A stretch of 64,000 nt of DNA. Origin: Pseudarthrobacter sulfonivorans (GTDB taxonomy: Bacteria; Actinomycetota; Actinomycetes; Actinomycetales; Micrococcaceae). This document shows positions 49,641 through 57,507 of this stretch, piece by piece. The translations under genes and the position numbers were made by a program. A model generated the notes under the pieces. The model ran no database searches. It was not told the origin of the DNA and saw only the letters and a list, made by a program, of their open reading frames with translations. Position 1 is the first letter of the stretch. Every line of letters starts with the position of its first letter. The stretch covers positions 62,001-126,000 of the forward strand of contig NZ_JACXBW010000006.1 of NCBI RefSeq assembly GCF_014712225.1, written 5' to 3'.

Positions 49641-50063
49641 GTGAGCACCGAAACCGCCAAGAAGCCTTCCGTCCTGTTCGTCTGCGTCCACAACGCCGGC
49701 CGCTCCCAGATGGCCGCCGCGTTCCTTACCACCCACGGCAAGGGCCAGATCGAGGTACGCTCCGCGGGCTCCCAGCCCGCCGACAAGATCAACCCCTCCG
49801 CCGTTGAGGCCATGGCCGAGCTCGGGATCGACATGTCCGCCGAGGTCCCCAAGGTCCTCACCACCGAAGCCGTCAAGGAGTCCGACGTGGTGATCACCAT
49901 GGGCTGCGGCGATGAATGCCCGTACTTCCCGGGCAAGCGCTACGAGGATTGGGTGCTGGAAGACCCGGCCGGCAAGGGCGTCGAGTCCGTCCGCCCCATC
50001 CGCGATGAGATCAAGACCCGCATCGAGGGCCTGATCGACTCCCTGATCCCGGCCGCCAAGTAA
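49641..50063 (+). CDS. arsC: arsenate reductase (LMW-phosphatase type)
   Basis: A 140-residue ArsC of the thioredoxin/mycothiol class. The P-loop is CVHNAGRS (C15 to S22), and the redox pair is C89-x3-C93 in [18 protein letters not shown]. It reduces arsenate to arsenite through a disulphide cascade. The GTG start follows AGGAG. It is the first gene of a long operon (arsC - trxB-like - small Cys peptide - flavoprotein - arsC - arsC' - MFS - USP), and a thioredoxin reductase gene follows after 24 bp, which supports thioredoxin-coupled recycling. Confidence 0.9.
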   Translation: MSTETAKKPSVLFVCVHNAGRSQMAAAFLTTHGKGQIEVRSAGSQPADKINPSAVEAMAELGIDMSAEVPKVLTTEAVKESDVVITMGCGDECPYFPGKRYEDWVLEDPAGKGVESVRPIRDEIKTRIEGLIDSLIPAAK

Positions 50064-50087
50064 CCCGGCCCCTGAAGGAACACGCCC

Positions 50088-51065
50088 ATGAGCAACGAAC
50101 AGCTGATCATCATCGGCTCCGGCCCCGCCGGGTACACCGCAGCCATCTACGCCGCCCGCGCCGGCCTCGAACCACTCGTGCTGGCCGGATCGGTCACCGC
50201 GGGAGGTGCCCTGATGAACACCACCGAGGTGGAAAACTTCCCCGGCTTCCCCGGCGGCATCCAGGGGCCCGAACTGATGGACGGGCTGCAGGAACAGGCC
50301 GAGAAATTCGGCGCCAAGGTCGTATTCGACGACGTCACTTCCGTTGACCTGAAGGGCCACCTGAAGACCGTGGTCACCGGCGGCGGGGAAACCCACCAGG
50401 CCCCGGCGGTCATCCTGGCCACCGGCTCCGCTTACAAGGAACTCGGCCTGCCCGAGGAGAAGAAGCTCAGCGGCCACGGCGTGTCCTGGTGCGCCACCTG
50501 CGACGGGTTCTTCTTCCGCGAACAGAACATCATCGTCGTCGGCGGCGGGGACTCCGCCATGGAGGAGGCAACCTTCCTGACCCGATTCGGGAAGTCCGTG
50601 ACCGTCGTCGTGCGCAAGGGCGAACTGCGGGCCTCCCGCATCATGGCCCAGAGGGCCAAAGACAACCCGAAGATCAGCTTCGCCTGGAACTCCGCCATCA
50701 CCGCCATCCACGGCGACACCAAGGTCACCGGCGTGACCCTCACCGATACCCGCAACGGGGAGACCCGCGAGCAGGCCGCCACCGGGATCTTCGTGGCGAT
50801 CGGCCACGTCCCCCGGACCGAACTGGTGGCAGGGCAGGTGGACCTGGACGCCGGGGGCTACATCAAGGTCGACGCGCCCACCACGGTCACGAACCTTTCC
50901 GGGGTGTTCGCGTGCGGCGACGCCGTGGACCACCGCTACCGCCAGGCCATCACGGCCGCCGGCACCGGCTGCGCCGCGGCCCTGGACGCCGAACGTTACC
51001 TCGCTGCCCTGGACGACGCGGACAGCATCGCCACGGCGTTAGTCGAAGAACCCATCCACGCCTAA
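50088..51065 (+). CDS. thioredoxin reductase-like flavoprotein
   Basis: A 325-residue NADPH-disulphide oxidoreductase of the TrxB class. The FAD loop is [19 protein letters not shown] (residues 9-27), the redox pair is C135-ATC138 ([10 protein letters not shown]), the NADPH loop is [15 protein letters not shown], and the C-terminal FAD motif is [23 protein letters not shown]. Being second in the ars operon, it probably regenerates the reductant for the arsenate reductases rather than serving as the housekeeping TrxB. Confidence 0.88.
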   Translation: MSNEQLIIIGSGPAGYTAAIYAARAGLEPLVLAGSVTAGGALMNTTEVENFPGFPGGIQGPELMDGLQEQAEKFGAKVVFDDVTSVDLKGHLKTVVTGGGETHQAPAVILATGSAYKELGLPEEKKLSGHGVSWCATCDGFFFREQNIIVVGGGDSAMEEATFLTRFGKSVTVVVRKGELRASRIMAQRAKDNPKISFAWNSAITAIHGDTKVTGVTLTDTRNGETREQAATGIFVAIGHVPRTELVAGQVDLDAGGYIKVDAPTTVTNLSGVFACGDAVDHRYRQAITAAGTGCAAALDAERYLAALDDADSIATALVEEPIHA

Positions 51066-51093
51066 ACCGGGAACACGGGAGGGGGTGAGCTTC

Positions 51094-51150
51094 ATGACCA
51101 ACGGATGCTGCGGCGACTCAGGTTGCTGTGACGACGAGGACTGCTGCTAA
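51094..51150 (+). CDS. 18-residue six-cysteine peptide
   Basis: A micro-frame encoding MTNGCCGDSGCCDDEDCC, with three CC pairs in 18 residues and acidic spacers. GGAGGGGG lies just upstream of the ATG. A GTG 9 bases earlier (51085) could add three residues. It lies 28 bp after the thioredoxin reductase stop and before the flavoprotein gene, inside the ars operon. The vicinal cysteines would suit As(III) binding, as a metallothionein-like buffer or chaperone, or a Cys-sensing leader peptide. Both are inference, but the ribosome site and the composition argue against chance. Confidence 0.6.
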   Translation: MTNGCCGDSGCCDDEDCC

Positions 51151-51238
51151 CCACCATCCCCGGGCGCCTGCCGGCCCACCGGCCGGCAGGTGCTCCCCAA
51201 CCACAATCGCACCACCACTACGGATGAAAGAGGACACC

Positions 51239-52615
51239 ATGGATTCAGCGAAGAACCTTCCGGTCGCCGTGATCGGCGCCGGGCCCATTGGCCTGGCCGC
51301 CGCGGCCCACCTACTCGAACGGGGACTGGAACCGCTGATCCTTGAAGCCGGCACGTCGCCGGGGGCGGCCATTGAACAGTGGCGCCACATCCGTCTCTTT
51401 TCACCGTGGCGGTTCAACACCGACGCCGCGGCCGTCCGCCTCCTCGAGGCAGCCGGCTGGGAAGCACCCCGGCCCACAGCCCTGCCCTACGGCGGGGAAC
51501 TGATCGACAACTACCTGACACCCCTGGCCGCCCTTCCCCAGATCGCCTCGCGTCTGCAGACCGGAGCCCGGGTCCCCGCCGTCACCCGGCAGGGCCTGGA
51601 CAAGACCCACATCAAGGGCCGCAACACCACACCCTTCGTAGTGCGGGTCGAGCACAGCGACGGCGAAACCCGCGACCACACCGTGGCAGCAGTCATCGAC
51701 GCCTCCGGCACCTGGTCCACCCGCAACCCGCTCGGCACCTCGGGCCTGCCCGCCATCGGCGAAGAAGCAGCACAGGACCGCATCTCCACGCCGCTGCCCG
51801 ACGTCACCGGCCGCGACCGCGCCGCCTTCGCCGGCCGCCGCGTCCTCGTCGTTGGTGCCGGACACTCCGCCGCCAACACCCTCATCAATCTCGCCGACCT
51901 CACCAAAGAAGAGCCGGACACCCGGATCCTGTGGGCAGTCCGGGGCGCAACAGCGGACAAGGTCTACGGCGGCGGCGACCTCGACGGGCTGCCCGCGCGC
52001 GGCCAGCTCGGCGCCCGGGTCCGCCGCCTCGTGGAAGCCGGAAAAATCGAACTGCACACCGGGTTCGGCATCAGCACCCTGAAGAGCATCGATTCCGGAG
52101 TGACGGTCGAAGCCGTGGATGGCCGTACCCTGGAAGCCGACATCGTCATTCCCTGCACCGGCTTCCGCCCGGACCTGAACATCCTGCGCGAACTCCGCCT
52201 CAACCTGGACCCCGCCGTCGAAGCGCCCATGGAACTGGGCCCGCTCATCGACCCCGAATTCCACTCCTGCGGCACCGTCCCGCCACACGGCGCAAAACTC
52301 CTCGCCCACCCGGACAACGACTTCTACATCGTCGGGATGAAGTCCTACGGCCGTGCGCCCACCTTCCTGCTGGCCACCGGCTACGAACAGGTCCGCTCCG
52401 TCGCTGCCGCCCTCGCCGGCGACCAAGAATCAGCCGACACCGTCCACCTCGAACTTCCCGAGACCGGGGTCTGCTCCACCGACGCCGGCACCAGCTGCGA
52501 CGTCCCCGCCACTGCATCCGCCCCCGCGGAGTCCGGATGCTGCACCGCACCCGAACCGGTGCTGGTGGGCTTCCCCACCGGCCTCGCCCACGGCCGCTCC
52601 GGCACCAACAACTGA
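51239..52615 (+). CDS. FAD/NAD(P)-binding monooxygenase-like flavoprotein
   Basis: A 458-residue flavoprotein with two dinucleotide loops: VIGAGPIGLAAAAHLLERG (residues 11-29) and VLVVGAGHSAANTLI (about 200-214). The CTGFRPDLNIL segment is typical of flavin monooxygenases and reductases. The C-terminus carries C412, C420 and the pair C434-C435, an unusual Cys-rich tail. Homologues are recurrent in actinobacterial arsenic clusters, but the reaction is not established; oxidation of an arsenic-thiol intermediate is one possibility. AGAGGA precedes the ATG. Confidence 0.78.
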   Translation: MDSAKNLPVAVIGAGPIGLAAAAHLLERGLEPLILEAGTSPGAAIEQWRHIRLFSPWRFNTDAAAVRLLEAAGWEAPRPTALPYGGELIDNYLTPLAALPQIASRLQTGARVPAVTRQGLDKTHIKGRNTTPFVVRVEHSDGETRDHTVAAVIDASGTWSTRNPLGTSGLPAIGEEAAQDRISTPLPDVTGRDRAAFAGRRVLVVGAGHSAANTLINLADLTKEEPDTRILWAVRGATADKVYGGGDLDGLPARGQLGARVRRLVEAGKIELHTGFGISTLKSIDSGVTVEAVDGRTLEADIVIPCTGFRPDLNILRELRLNLDPAVEAPMELGPLIDPEFHSCGTVPPHGAKLLAHPDNDFYIVGMKSYGRAPTFLLATGYEQVRSVAAALAGDQESADTVHLELPETGVCSTDAGTSCDVPATASAPAESGCCTAPEPVLVGFPTGLAHGRSGTNN

Positions 52616-52648
52616 CCCGGTCAACGAAAAACCCCTTGGAGAGCTGTC

Positions 52649-53323
52649 ATGACTGAACACCGCGACACCGGCCTTGGCCTGCAGGACAACACCGAGCTCC
52701 TGCACCGCATCAGTGAACGGCTCGCCGAGCGGTTCGCCGGGATCTTCGCCGCCGAAACCGTCGAACGCTACCTCTTCGAGTCCTACACGGCACTGGCCCG
52801 GACCGCGAAAATCAACGCGTACCTGCCCACCACCACCGAACACTTCGCCAACGACCGGCTGGCAGCCCTGGCCAAGTCCAAGGGAGCAGTAGGCTCCGAG
52901 GTGCCTGAGGTCCTGTTTGTCTGCGTGCAGAACGCCGGACGCTCCCAGATGGCCGCCGCCCTGCTCACCGTCGAAGCCAAGGGCAGGATCCACGTCCGGT
53001 CCGCCGGGTCCCTGCCCGCGGCCGAACTGGATCCGAGCGTCGTGGCCGTGATGGCCGAGATGGGCCTGGACCTGACCAGGAACTATCCCAAGCCGCTGAC
53101 CGATGATGTCGTCCGTGCCTCCGACGTGGTCATCACCATGGGGTGCGGGGATTCCTGCCCGATCTACCCCGGCAAACGCTATGAGGACTGGGACCTGCCC
53201 GACCCGGCCGACCAGCCCCTCGAAATCGTCCGGGACATCCGGGACCAGATCCACGAACGGGTCAAAAACCTCGTTGCTTCACTTCCCGCCGTCCCACTCA
53301 CAAAGGAAACAACCCACTCATGA
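52649..53323 (+). CDS. arsenate reductase with N-terminal three-helix domain
   Basis: A 224-residue protein. Residues 10-80 form a three-helix bundle ([20 protein letters not shown]..., [20 protein letters not shown]). Residues 87-215 form an LMW-phosphatase-type arsenate reductase with P-loop CVQNAGRS (C92, R98) and the redox loop [16 protein letters not shown]. This two-domain type is common in actinobacteria. The bundle may bind mycothiol or a partner. TGGAGAG precedes the ATG. The stop overlaps the next arsC-like start by 4 bp. Confidence 0.85.
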   Translation: MTEHRDTGLGLQDNTELLHRISERLAERFAGIFAAETVERYLFESYTALARTAKINAYLPTTTEHFANDRLAALAKSKGAVGSEVPEVLFVCVQNAGRSQMAAALLTVEAKGRIHVRSAGSLPAAELDPSVVAVMAEMGLDLTRNYPKPLTDDVVRASDVVITMGCGDSCPIYPGKRYEDWDLPDPADQPLEIVRDIRDQIHERVKNLVASLPAVPLTKETTHS

Positions 53324-53739
53324 CCCAAGAAAAGACTCCGTCCGTGCTGTTCGTGTGCAGCAAGAACGGCGGCAAATCCCAACTCGCCGCAGGCCTCATG
53401 CGTGACCTCGCAGGAGACGCCATTGCTGTCTATTCAGCCGGCACCAAGCCAGCCAAGTCCCTGAATCCGCAGGCAGTGGAGTCCCTGACCGAACTGGGCA
53501 TCGACGTCACCGGCGAACACCCCAAACCGGTCACCGACGAGGTCCTGGACACCGTGGACGCCGTCATCGTCCTGGGCACCGAAGCCAAGCTTGAACCGCG
53601 CGAAGGGAAGCGCTTCGAGGTCTGGGAAACGGACGAGCCCTCCGAACGCGGAATCGAAGGCATGGAACGCATGCGCCTGGTACGGGACGATATCAAAGCC
53701 CGGGTCCAGGCCCTCTTCACGGAGCTCACCGGGAACTAG
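53320..53739 (+). CDS. LMW-phosphatase family protein, ArsC'-type (CSKNGGKS loop)
   Basis: A 139-residue protein with the LMW-phosphatase fold and the P-loop CSKNGGKS (C13 to S20). Lys19 stands where LMW phosphatases and classical ArsC have Arg. There is no CxxxC redox loop; that region reads [20 protein letters not shown]. It resembles the single-Cys arsenate-mycothiol transferase group of corynebacteria, in which mycothiol forms an adduct with arsenate and mycoredoxin reduces it. It overlaps the upstream gene by ATGA and is followed by the MFS gene after 2 bp. Confidence 0.8.
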   Translation: MTQEKTPSVLFVCSKNGGKSQLAAGLMRDLAGDAIAVYSAGTKPAKSLNPQAVESLTELGIDVTGEHPKPVTDEVLDTVDAVIVLGTEAKLEPREGKRFEVWETDEPSERGIEGMERMRLVRDDIKARVQALFTELTGN

Positions 53740-53741
53740 CC

Positions 53742-54952
53742 ATGTCCGCCCCGGCGCCGTCACGGACACTGGCCGCGGAGGGGCCACCCCGCGGCGGGTT
53801 GGCCGTCCTGTGCGTCACCCAAGTCACCGGCGGGGCGTGCTCTACTACGCACTGCTGGCAGCGGTCCGGCCCATCAGTGCTGACACCGGCTGGGACCCTG
53901 CCCTTGTCACCGGGGCCTTTTCGGCCGGGCTGGTGGTCTCCGGGGTGGCCGGGATCACCGTCGGCAGGATCCTGGACGGGACCGGCCCGCGCAACCTGAT
54001 GATCGCGGGATCGCTGGTCGGAGTGCTCGCTCTGGTGCTCGTGGGGCTGGCACCGAACCTGCCCTGGTTCGCGGCGGCCTGGCTGCTGGCCGGCACGGCA
54101 CAGGCCGCGGTGCTCTACCAACCGGCGTTCACCGTGATCAGCCGCTGGTACGGCCCCGCCCGGGTCCGGCCGCTGACCATCCTGACCCTCGTGGCAGGAT
54201 TCGCGTCCACCATCTTCGCGCCGCTCACCGCTTCCGTCTGCAACGCGGTCGGGTGGCGCGGAGCCTTCCTCGTCCTCGCCGGATTGTTCGGTGCCGTGAC
54301 CGTGCCGCTGCACGCCCGATGCCTCAACCGGTCCTGGCAGCACGTGAGCCGTGGCGCCCTGCTGATCGAGGAGCGGGCACTGGTCCGCGGCATCCGCCGC
54401 AGTCCTGGCTTCGTGGGCCTGCAGGCCCTCATGGTCCTGCTCTGCCTCGGCCTGTATACCGTGACGCTGAACATCATCCCTCTCCTCATGGAAAAAGGAG
54501 CCGACTACACCGCCGCCGCCCTTGGCCTTGGACTGGTCGGTGCAGGACAAGTCGGCGGCCGCCTGCTCTTCGCCGCCATCCCCGCCAAAGCCCGCATCAC
54601 AGTCGTCACCGGAACCGCTACCGGCGCCCTCCTCCTGCTCGCCCTCCTGCCGGGGTCGGTCCCGCTGCTGATCGGGGCCGGGATGCTCGCCGGAGCCGTC
54701 CCGTGGCTGCCAGAGACACTCCTGCAGGCGACAATCGTCGCCGATCGGTGGGGAGCAACCAGCCTGGGCACCCTTCAAGGCAGCTTCGCTGCACCCCTCA
54801 CAGTCGTCACCGCCCTCGCCCCGGCAGCAGGCCCGGCGATCGCCGCATGGCTTGGCTCATTCAACGCCATGACTGCAGCCATGGCCGCCGCCACCGGAAT
54901 CGCCCTGCTTATCGCTGCCGGGTCGCTGCTGAGAAGCTCCCATGCCCGATGA
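53742..54952 (+). pseudogene. MFS transporter disrupted by a 1-base deletion
   Basis: From ATG 53742 the frame reads MSAPAPSRTLAAEG...LAVLCVTQVTG and then leaves the transporter sequence. The following MFS sequence GVLYYALLAAVRPISADTGW continues to 54952 in another frame. Restoring one base near 53831-53836 (GGC-TGG-GGC instead of GGCGGGGC) gives the normal MFS start VTQVTGWGVLYYALL. About 370 downstream codons with 11-12 helices remain open, and internal initiation (for example GTG 53837) could still give a truncated product. A sequencing error in the G-run is possible. Confidence 0.7.
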
Positions 54953-55421
54953 GGACTGGCCCGACGGCCCCATTATTCTCGGCGTCGATTGGAACTTCTC
55001 TGAGCACCTGATCCGGACTGCTGCAGCCCTCGCGGCCGCCCTGAAAGTGCATCTCATCTGTGCGTTCGTCGATCCGGCCAGCTACCTCACCGAATGGGCG
55101 CCGGGGAACCAACGCACAGCTCTTTCCCTGGACCCAAGCGTCAATGAAGAAGCCGAATACCCGTCGGGGCACCTGCAACGGAAGCTTGAAGCCATTCTCG
55201 GGAAACCAGGGGAAACGTGGTCCTTCCGCATGATCAACGGCGACGTTCCCAAGGCCCTTAACCGTTTGGCGGAGAACACCGATGCAGCATTGCTCATCGT
55301 CGGGGCAGGCAGGCCAGGAACCCTTGCTTGGCTGGACAGGACCCTCGAAGGGGCCGTGCCTGTGACTCTGACCCACCAACAACAGCGGCCGGTCCTCATC
55401 GTTCCCGAGCCCCGCACCTAG
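54942..55421 (+). CDS. universal stress protein family protein
   Basis: A 159-residue UspA-fold protein. ILGVDWNFSEHLIRTAAALAAALKVHLICAFVDPASYL is beta1-alpha1-beta2, and ALLIVGAGRPGTLAWLDRTLEGAVPVTLTHQQQRPVLIVP carries the G-2x-G-9x-G(S/T)-like nucleotide-binding stretch. The usual GSVS is altered to GAVP, so ATP binding is uncertain. It overlaps the end of the MFS frame by 11 bp and is the last gene of the arsenic module before the right border repeat. Confidence 0.8.
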   Translation: MPDEDWPDGPIILGVDWNFSEHLIRTAAALAAALKVHLICAFVDPASYLTEWAPGNQRTALSLDPSVNEEAEYPSGHLQRKLEAILGKPGETWSFRMINGDVPKALNRLAENTDAALLIVGAGRPGTLAWLDRTLEGAVPVTLTHQQQRPVLIVPEPRT

Positions 55422-55464
55422 CGCTGAAGGGTCGAGCGGTCGGATCACGCTTCGCATCAACTGG

Positions 55465-55505
55465 GTGTCTCGAAACCTCCGCGCCTCGAAACCCTAGCGA
55501 TACAA
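55465..55505 (+). repeat. module-border repeat, copy 2 (right end of island)
   Basis: A 41-bp direct repeat of 42651-42691 (five differences), core TGTCTCGAAACC at 55466-55477. It lies 43 bp after the last arsenic gene. The rest of the 426-bp gap up to 55848 holds no recognisable gene. Confidence 0.75.
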
Positions 55506-55847
55506 GTCAGCTCCGGGGGGCAGTCATGCGACAGATAGCGATCACACAACGCCGCCATTTATCGGCAAACTCCACAATCGTGGTGTTCGGGGCGAACCGC
55601 TGCAAAGAGGTGTCTTTCTGCGGAAACCCGCCGTGGGGACGACGCCGTTCAGGATCGCTTCGTCGCTTGGCTCGGTACACAGTCACGTCGCTGCTTAACG
55701 CTTTTCGGATAGGTTCTTAGCCCGGTCAGGGTTGCCGTTTTGGAACAGTGAACCCCTTCAAAAATTAAGGCGCTTTGCCGTCCCTCAATGAGCGCCAGCA
55801 AAATTGACCCGCTATCGGACGGCTTGGCGCCGTGCCAAGATAAGGCC

Positions 55848-56084
55848 ATGCGCATTGAGGAGTGGTGGCCAAAGATGGACCCGTCAACCCAGCAATGGTT
55901 GATCAACAACAACGGTGACGTCGTGCCGTCGAACATCCTTGATCAGATCACGGCTGTGGCAGGCACACCTACGGCAGATGCATCCTGGGTCGGGGACAGC
56001 GCTCCGGGGCAATTTTTCCTCTCAGATGAGGCAATCGACTGGATTGAGGAAACGGCAAACGACGAGGTTTCTGAGGACGAGTAG
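55848..56084 (+). CDS. small acidic hypothetical protein
   Basis: A 78-residue acidic protein: MRIEEWWPKMDPSTQQWLIN, then NNGDVVPSNILDQITAVAG, and FFLSDEAIDWIEETANDE near the end. It has no signal peptide or membrane segment. The ATG at 55848 follows AAGG closely; an in-frame ATG at 55788 is possible but has no ribosome site. The composition and the defined helices suggest a real gene of unknown function. Confidence 0.55.
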   Translation: MRIEEWWPKMDPSTQQWLINNNGDVVPSNILDQITAVAGTPTADASWVGDSAPGQFFLSDEAIDWIEETANDEVSEDE

Positions 56085-56162
56085 CTCATCCGTTTCGGGT
56101 CAACAGATCGCCGGACGGCTTACGGGAACACCTTCTCGAAGAGGGTCGGCCATTGGGGCTTT

Positions 56163-56342
56163 ATGGGTATCCGGCTTCCCGCCGTCTGCACAGTCGCCGG
56201 CCTTTGTCTGGGCCTTTCCTCCTGCAGAATGCAATCCGGTGCAGAAAATCGGACGAGCCTTTCCGAAGCTCCATCTGCGCGTAACACCGGCTCCGAGAAC
56301 AGCATATCCACGCATCCAACAGCCCCGCCGGTTGCCTGTTGA
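56163..56342 (+). CDS. short lipoprotein-like ORF (possibly truncated)
   Basis: A 59-codon frame with a lipoprotein signal: MGIRLPAVCTVAGLCLGLSS then Cys21, giving the lipobox LSSC. The mature part is only 38 residues, Ser/Thr/Asn-rich, and ends in VAC. It may be a small lipoprotein or an N-terminal stub of a larger one. There is only a weak GGGG upstream. It lies in a decayed 593-bp strip between the hypothetical gene and the nucleoside hydrolase. Confidence 0.4.
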   Translation: MGIRLPAVCTVAGLCLGLSSCRMQSGAENRTSLSEAPSARNTGSENSISTHPTAPPVAC

Positions 56343-56353
56343 ATATCGAATGA

Positions 56354-56506
56354 ACCACCATCAGGTCCAATGACAAGAAGCGGGGGCGGATCAACGCCAT
56401 GCGCTTCTTCCTCAACCAGTTCGACTACGTCGACAAGGACCCCTCGGTAGTGTACGAGCCGGACCCGCTGATCGTGCGCCGCGGACGAGACGCCGCCGGC
56501 GACTAA
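56354..56506 (+). pseudogene. C-terminal fragment of polyphosphate kinase 2
   Basis: A 50-codon open stretch, closed upstream by a TGA and lacking a start. It reads TIRSNDKKRGRINAMRFFLN, then QFDYVDKDPSVVYEPDPLIV and RRGRDAAGD. The SNDKKRxRxNAMR...DY.DKD...EPDPLIV pattern is the C-terminal end of PPK2. The rest of the gene is absent. The remainder of 56085-56677 shows no gene beyond the lipoprotein-like frame. Confidence 0.65.
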
Positions 56507-56677
56507 GCGGGAGCTCTAACTACACGGTTTCGGGCGCTTCTTTCATCCAGGGTTGGGCTGCGCGTCCCAACGCAGCAGGCGCTTCCTGGCGGAATTCCGC
56601 GCAAAAGCAGGACGCCGCAGAGCAAATCCAGCGGCTCCCAGCGGCCGGCCGCTAACAACTCACAGGCACTGCACCGG

Positions 56678-57502
56678 CTACCCGTGCGCCGCGAGGCGCC
56701 GGATCAAATCGCCCCACAACCCGGACCTGTCGACCTGATGATGGACCACCGATCCCGGTAGAACACGAATTGAATGTGAGTCGTGACCCGGCACAAACGG
56801 CACGAGGACACTGTCACCAAGATTTAGCGTCCCGCCCAGTTGCACGAACGGGGGCACGTCGACCAGGCGCTCCGCCAGCCACGAGCCGACCGGCGAGGCG
56901 GCAGCAAGGTCGTTCTTCACGGCATCCGCCGCAACGGTCATTGCTGTGTACTCCTCGAAGGGAACCCGGACAACTGGCATCCCCGATGCCAGTACCTGCG
57001 CCACCGCGTCAGGATCGGTGTCCGAGTTGTACTCTCCCCCGCCCGGCTCAGCCAGCGTGCCGCCCACCCACACCAGCGTTGCCCTGTCACGGAGCGAAGG
57101 GTCCAGCCGGAGGGCAGCAGCAACGTTAGTCAGTGGTCCCCCGCACAGCACCGTGGTCCGGTCAAAGCGCGCGGACATCTCAACGATCGCTCGCGCCGCA
57201 GCGCTGACCTGCTCCTCAGTAACCCCAGTGGACTCCGCGCCGGCAACGACCCGCACATCATGTCGCTCCATCAGCTCGACGAGGTGCCCGGCGAGTTCCC
57301 GGCCACCGGTAGCTGTAGTTGCCGGGTCCGCACCTGCCAGTGGGGCCAGTCCCGGATCCAAGGGTGACGTGGTAACCAGTACGGCACCACCCGGCCCGGC
57401 CCGCAGAAGGATGTGGGCCAGGGCAACAAAGCCGTCAGGGTCGCCGGCGTAGTCATTGTCCACGACGAGCAGGTCCGCGGAGGCTCTCCCCAAAGCCGTC
57501 AC
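56678..57502 (-). CDS. inosine/uridine-preferring nucleoside hydrolase
   Basis: A 274-residue hydrolase. The Ca-binding Asp cluster is VVDNDYAGDPDG near residue 14-24 (the family has DTDPGxDD), followed by VLCGGPLTNVAAAL, the EYNSDTDPDAVAQVL region (family EFN-x-x-DPEA), and a C-terminal PGHDSHSIRVL segment. It hydrolyses N-ribosides to ribose and base. The start is GTG, 5 bp after the rhamnosidase stop, so it is last in that operon. The N-terminal Asp loop is slightly longer than in classical members. Confidence 0.82.
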   Translation of the reverse strand: MTALGRASADLLVVDNDYAGDPDGFVALAHILLRAGPGGAVLVTTSPLDPGLAPLAGADPATTATGGRELAGHLVELMERHDVRVVAGAESTGVTEEQVSAAARAIVEMSARFDRTTVLCGGPLTNVAAALRLDPSLRDRATLVWVGGTLAEPGGGEYNSDTDPDAVAQVLASGMPVVRVPFEEYTAMTVAADAVKNDLAAASPVGSWLAERLVDVPPFVQLGGTLNLGDSVLVPFVPGHDSHSIRVLPGSVVHHQVDRSGLWGDLIRRLAAHG

Positions 57503-57507
57503 GGCGC

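Noticed and set aside
56520..56677. A tRNA or other structured RNA in the strip before the nucleoside hydrolase
   Set aside because: Only short GC palindromes are present; there is no cloverleaf with a TTC-arm or CCA-like end.
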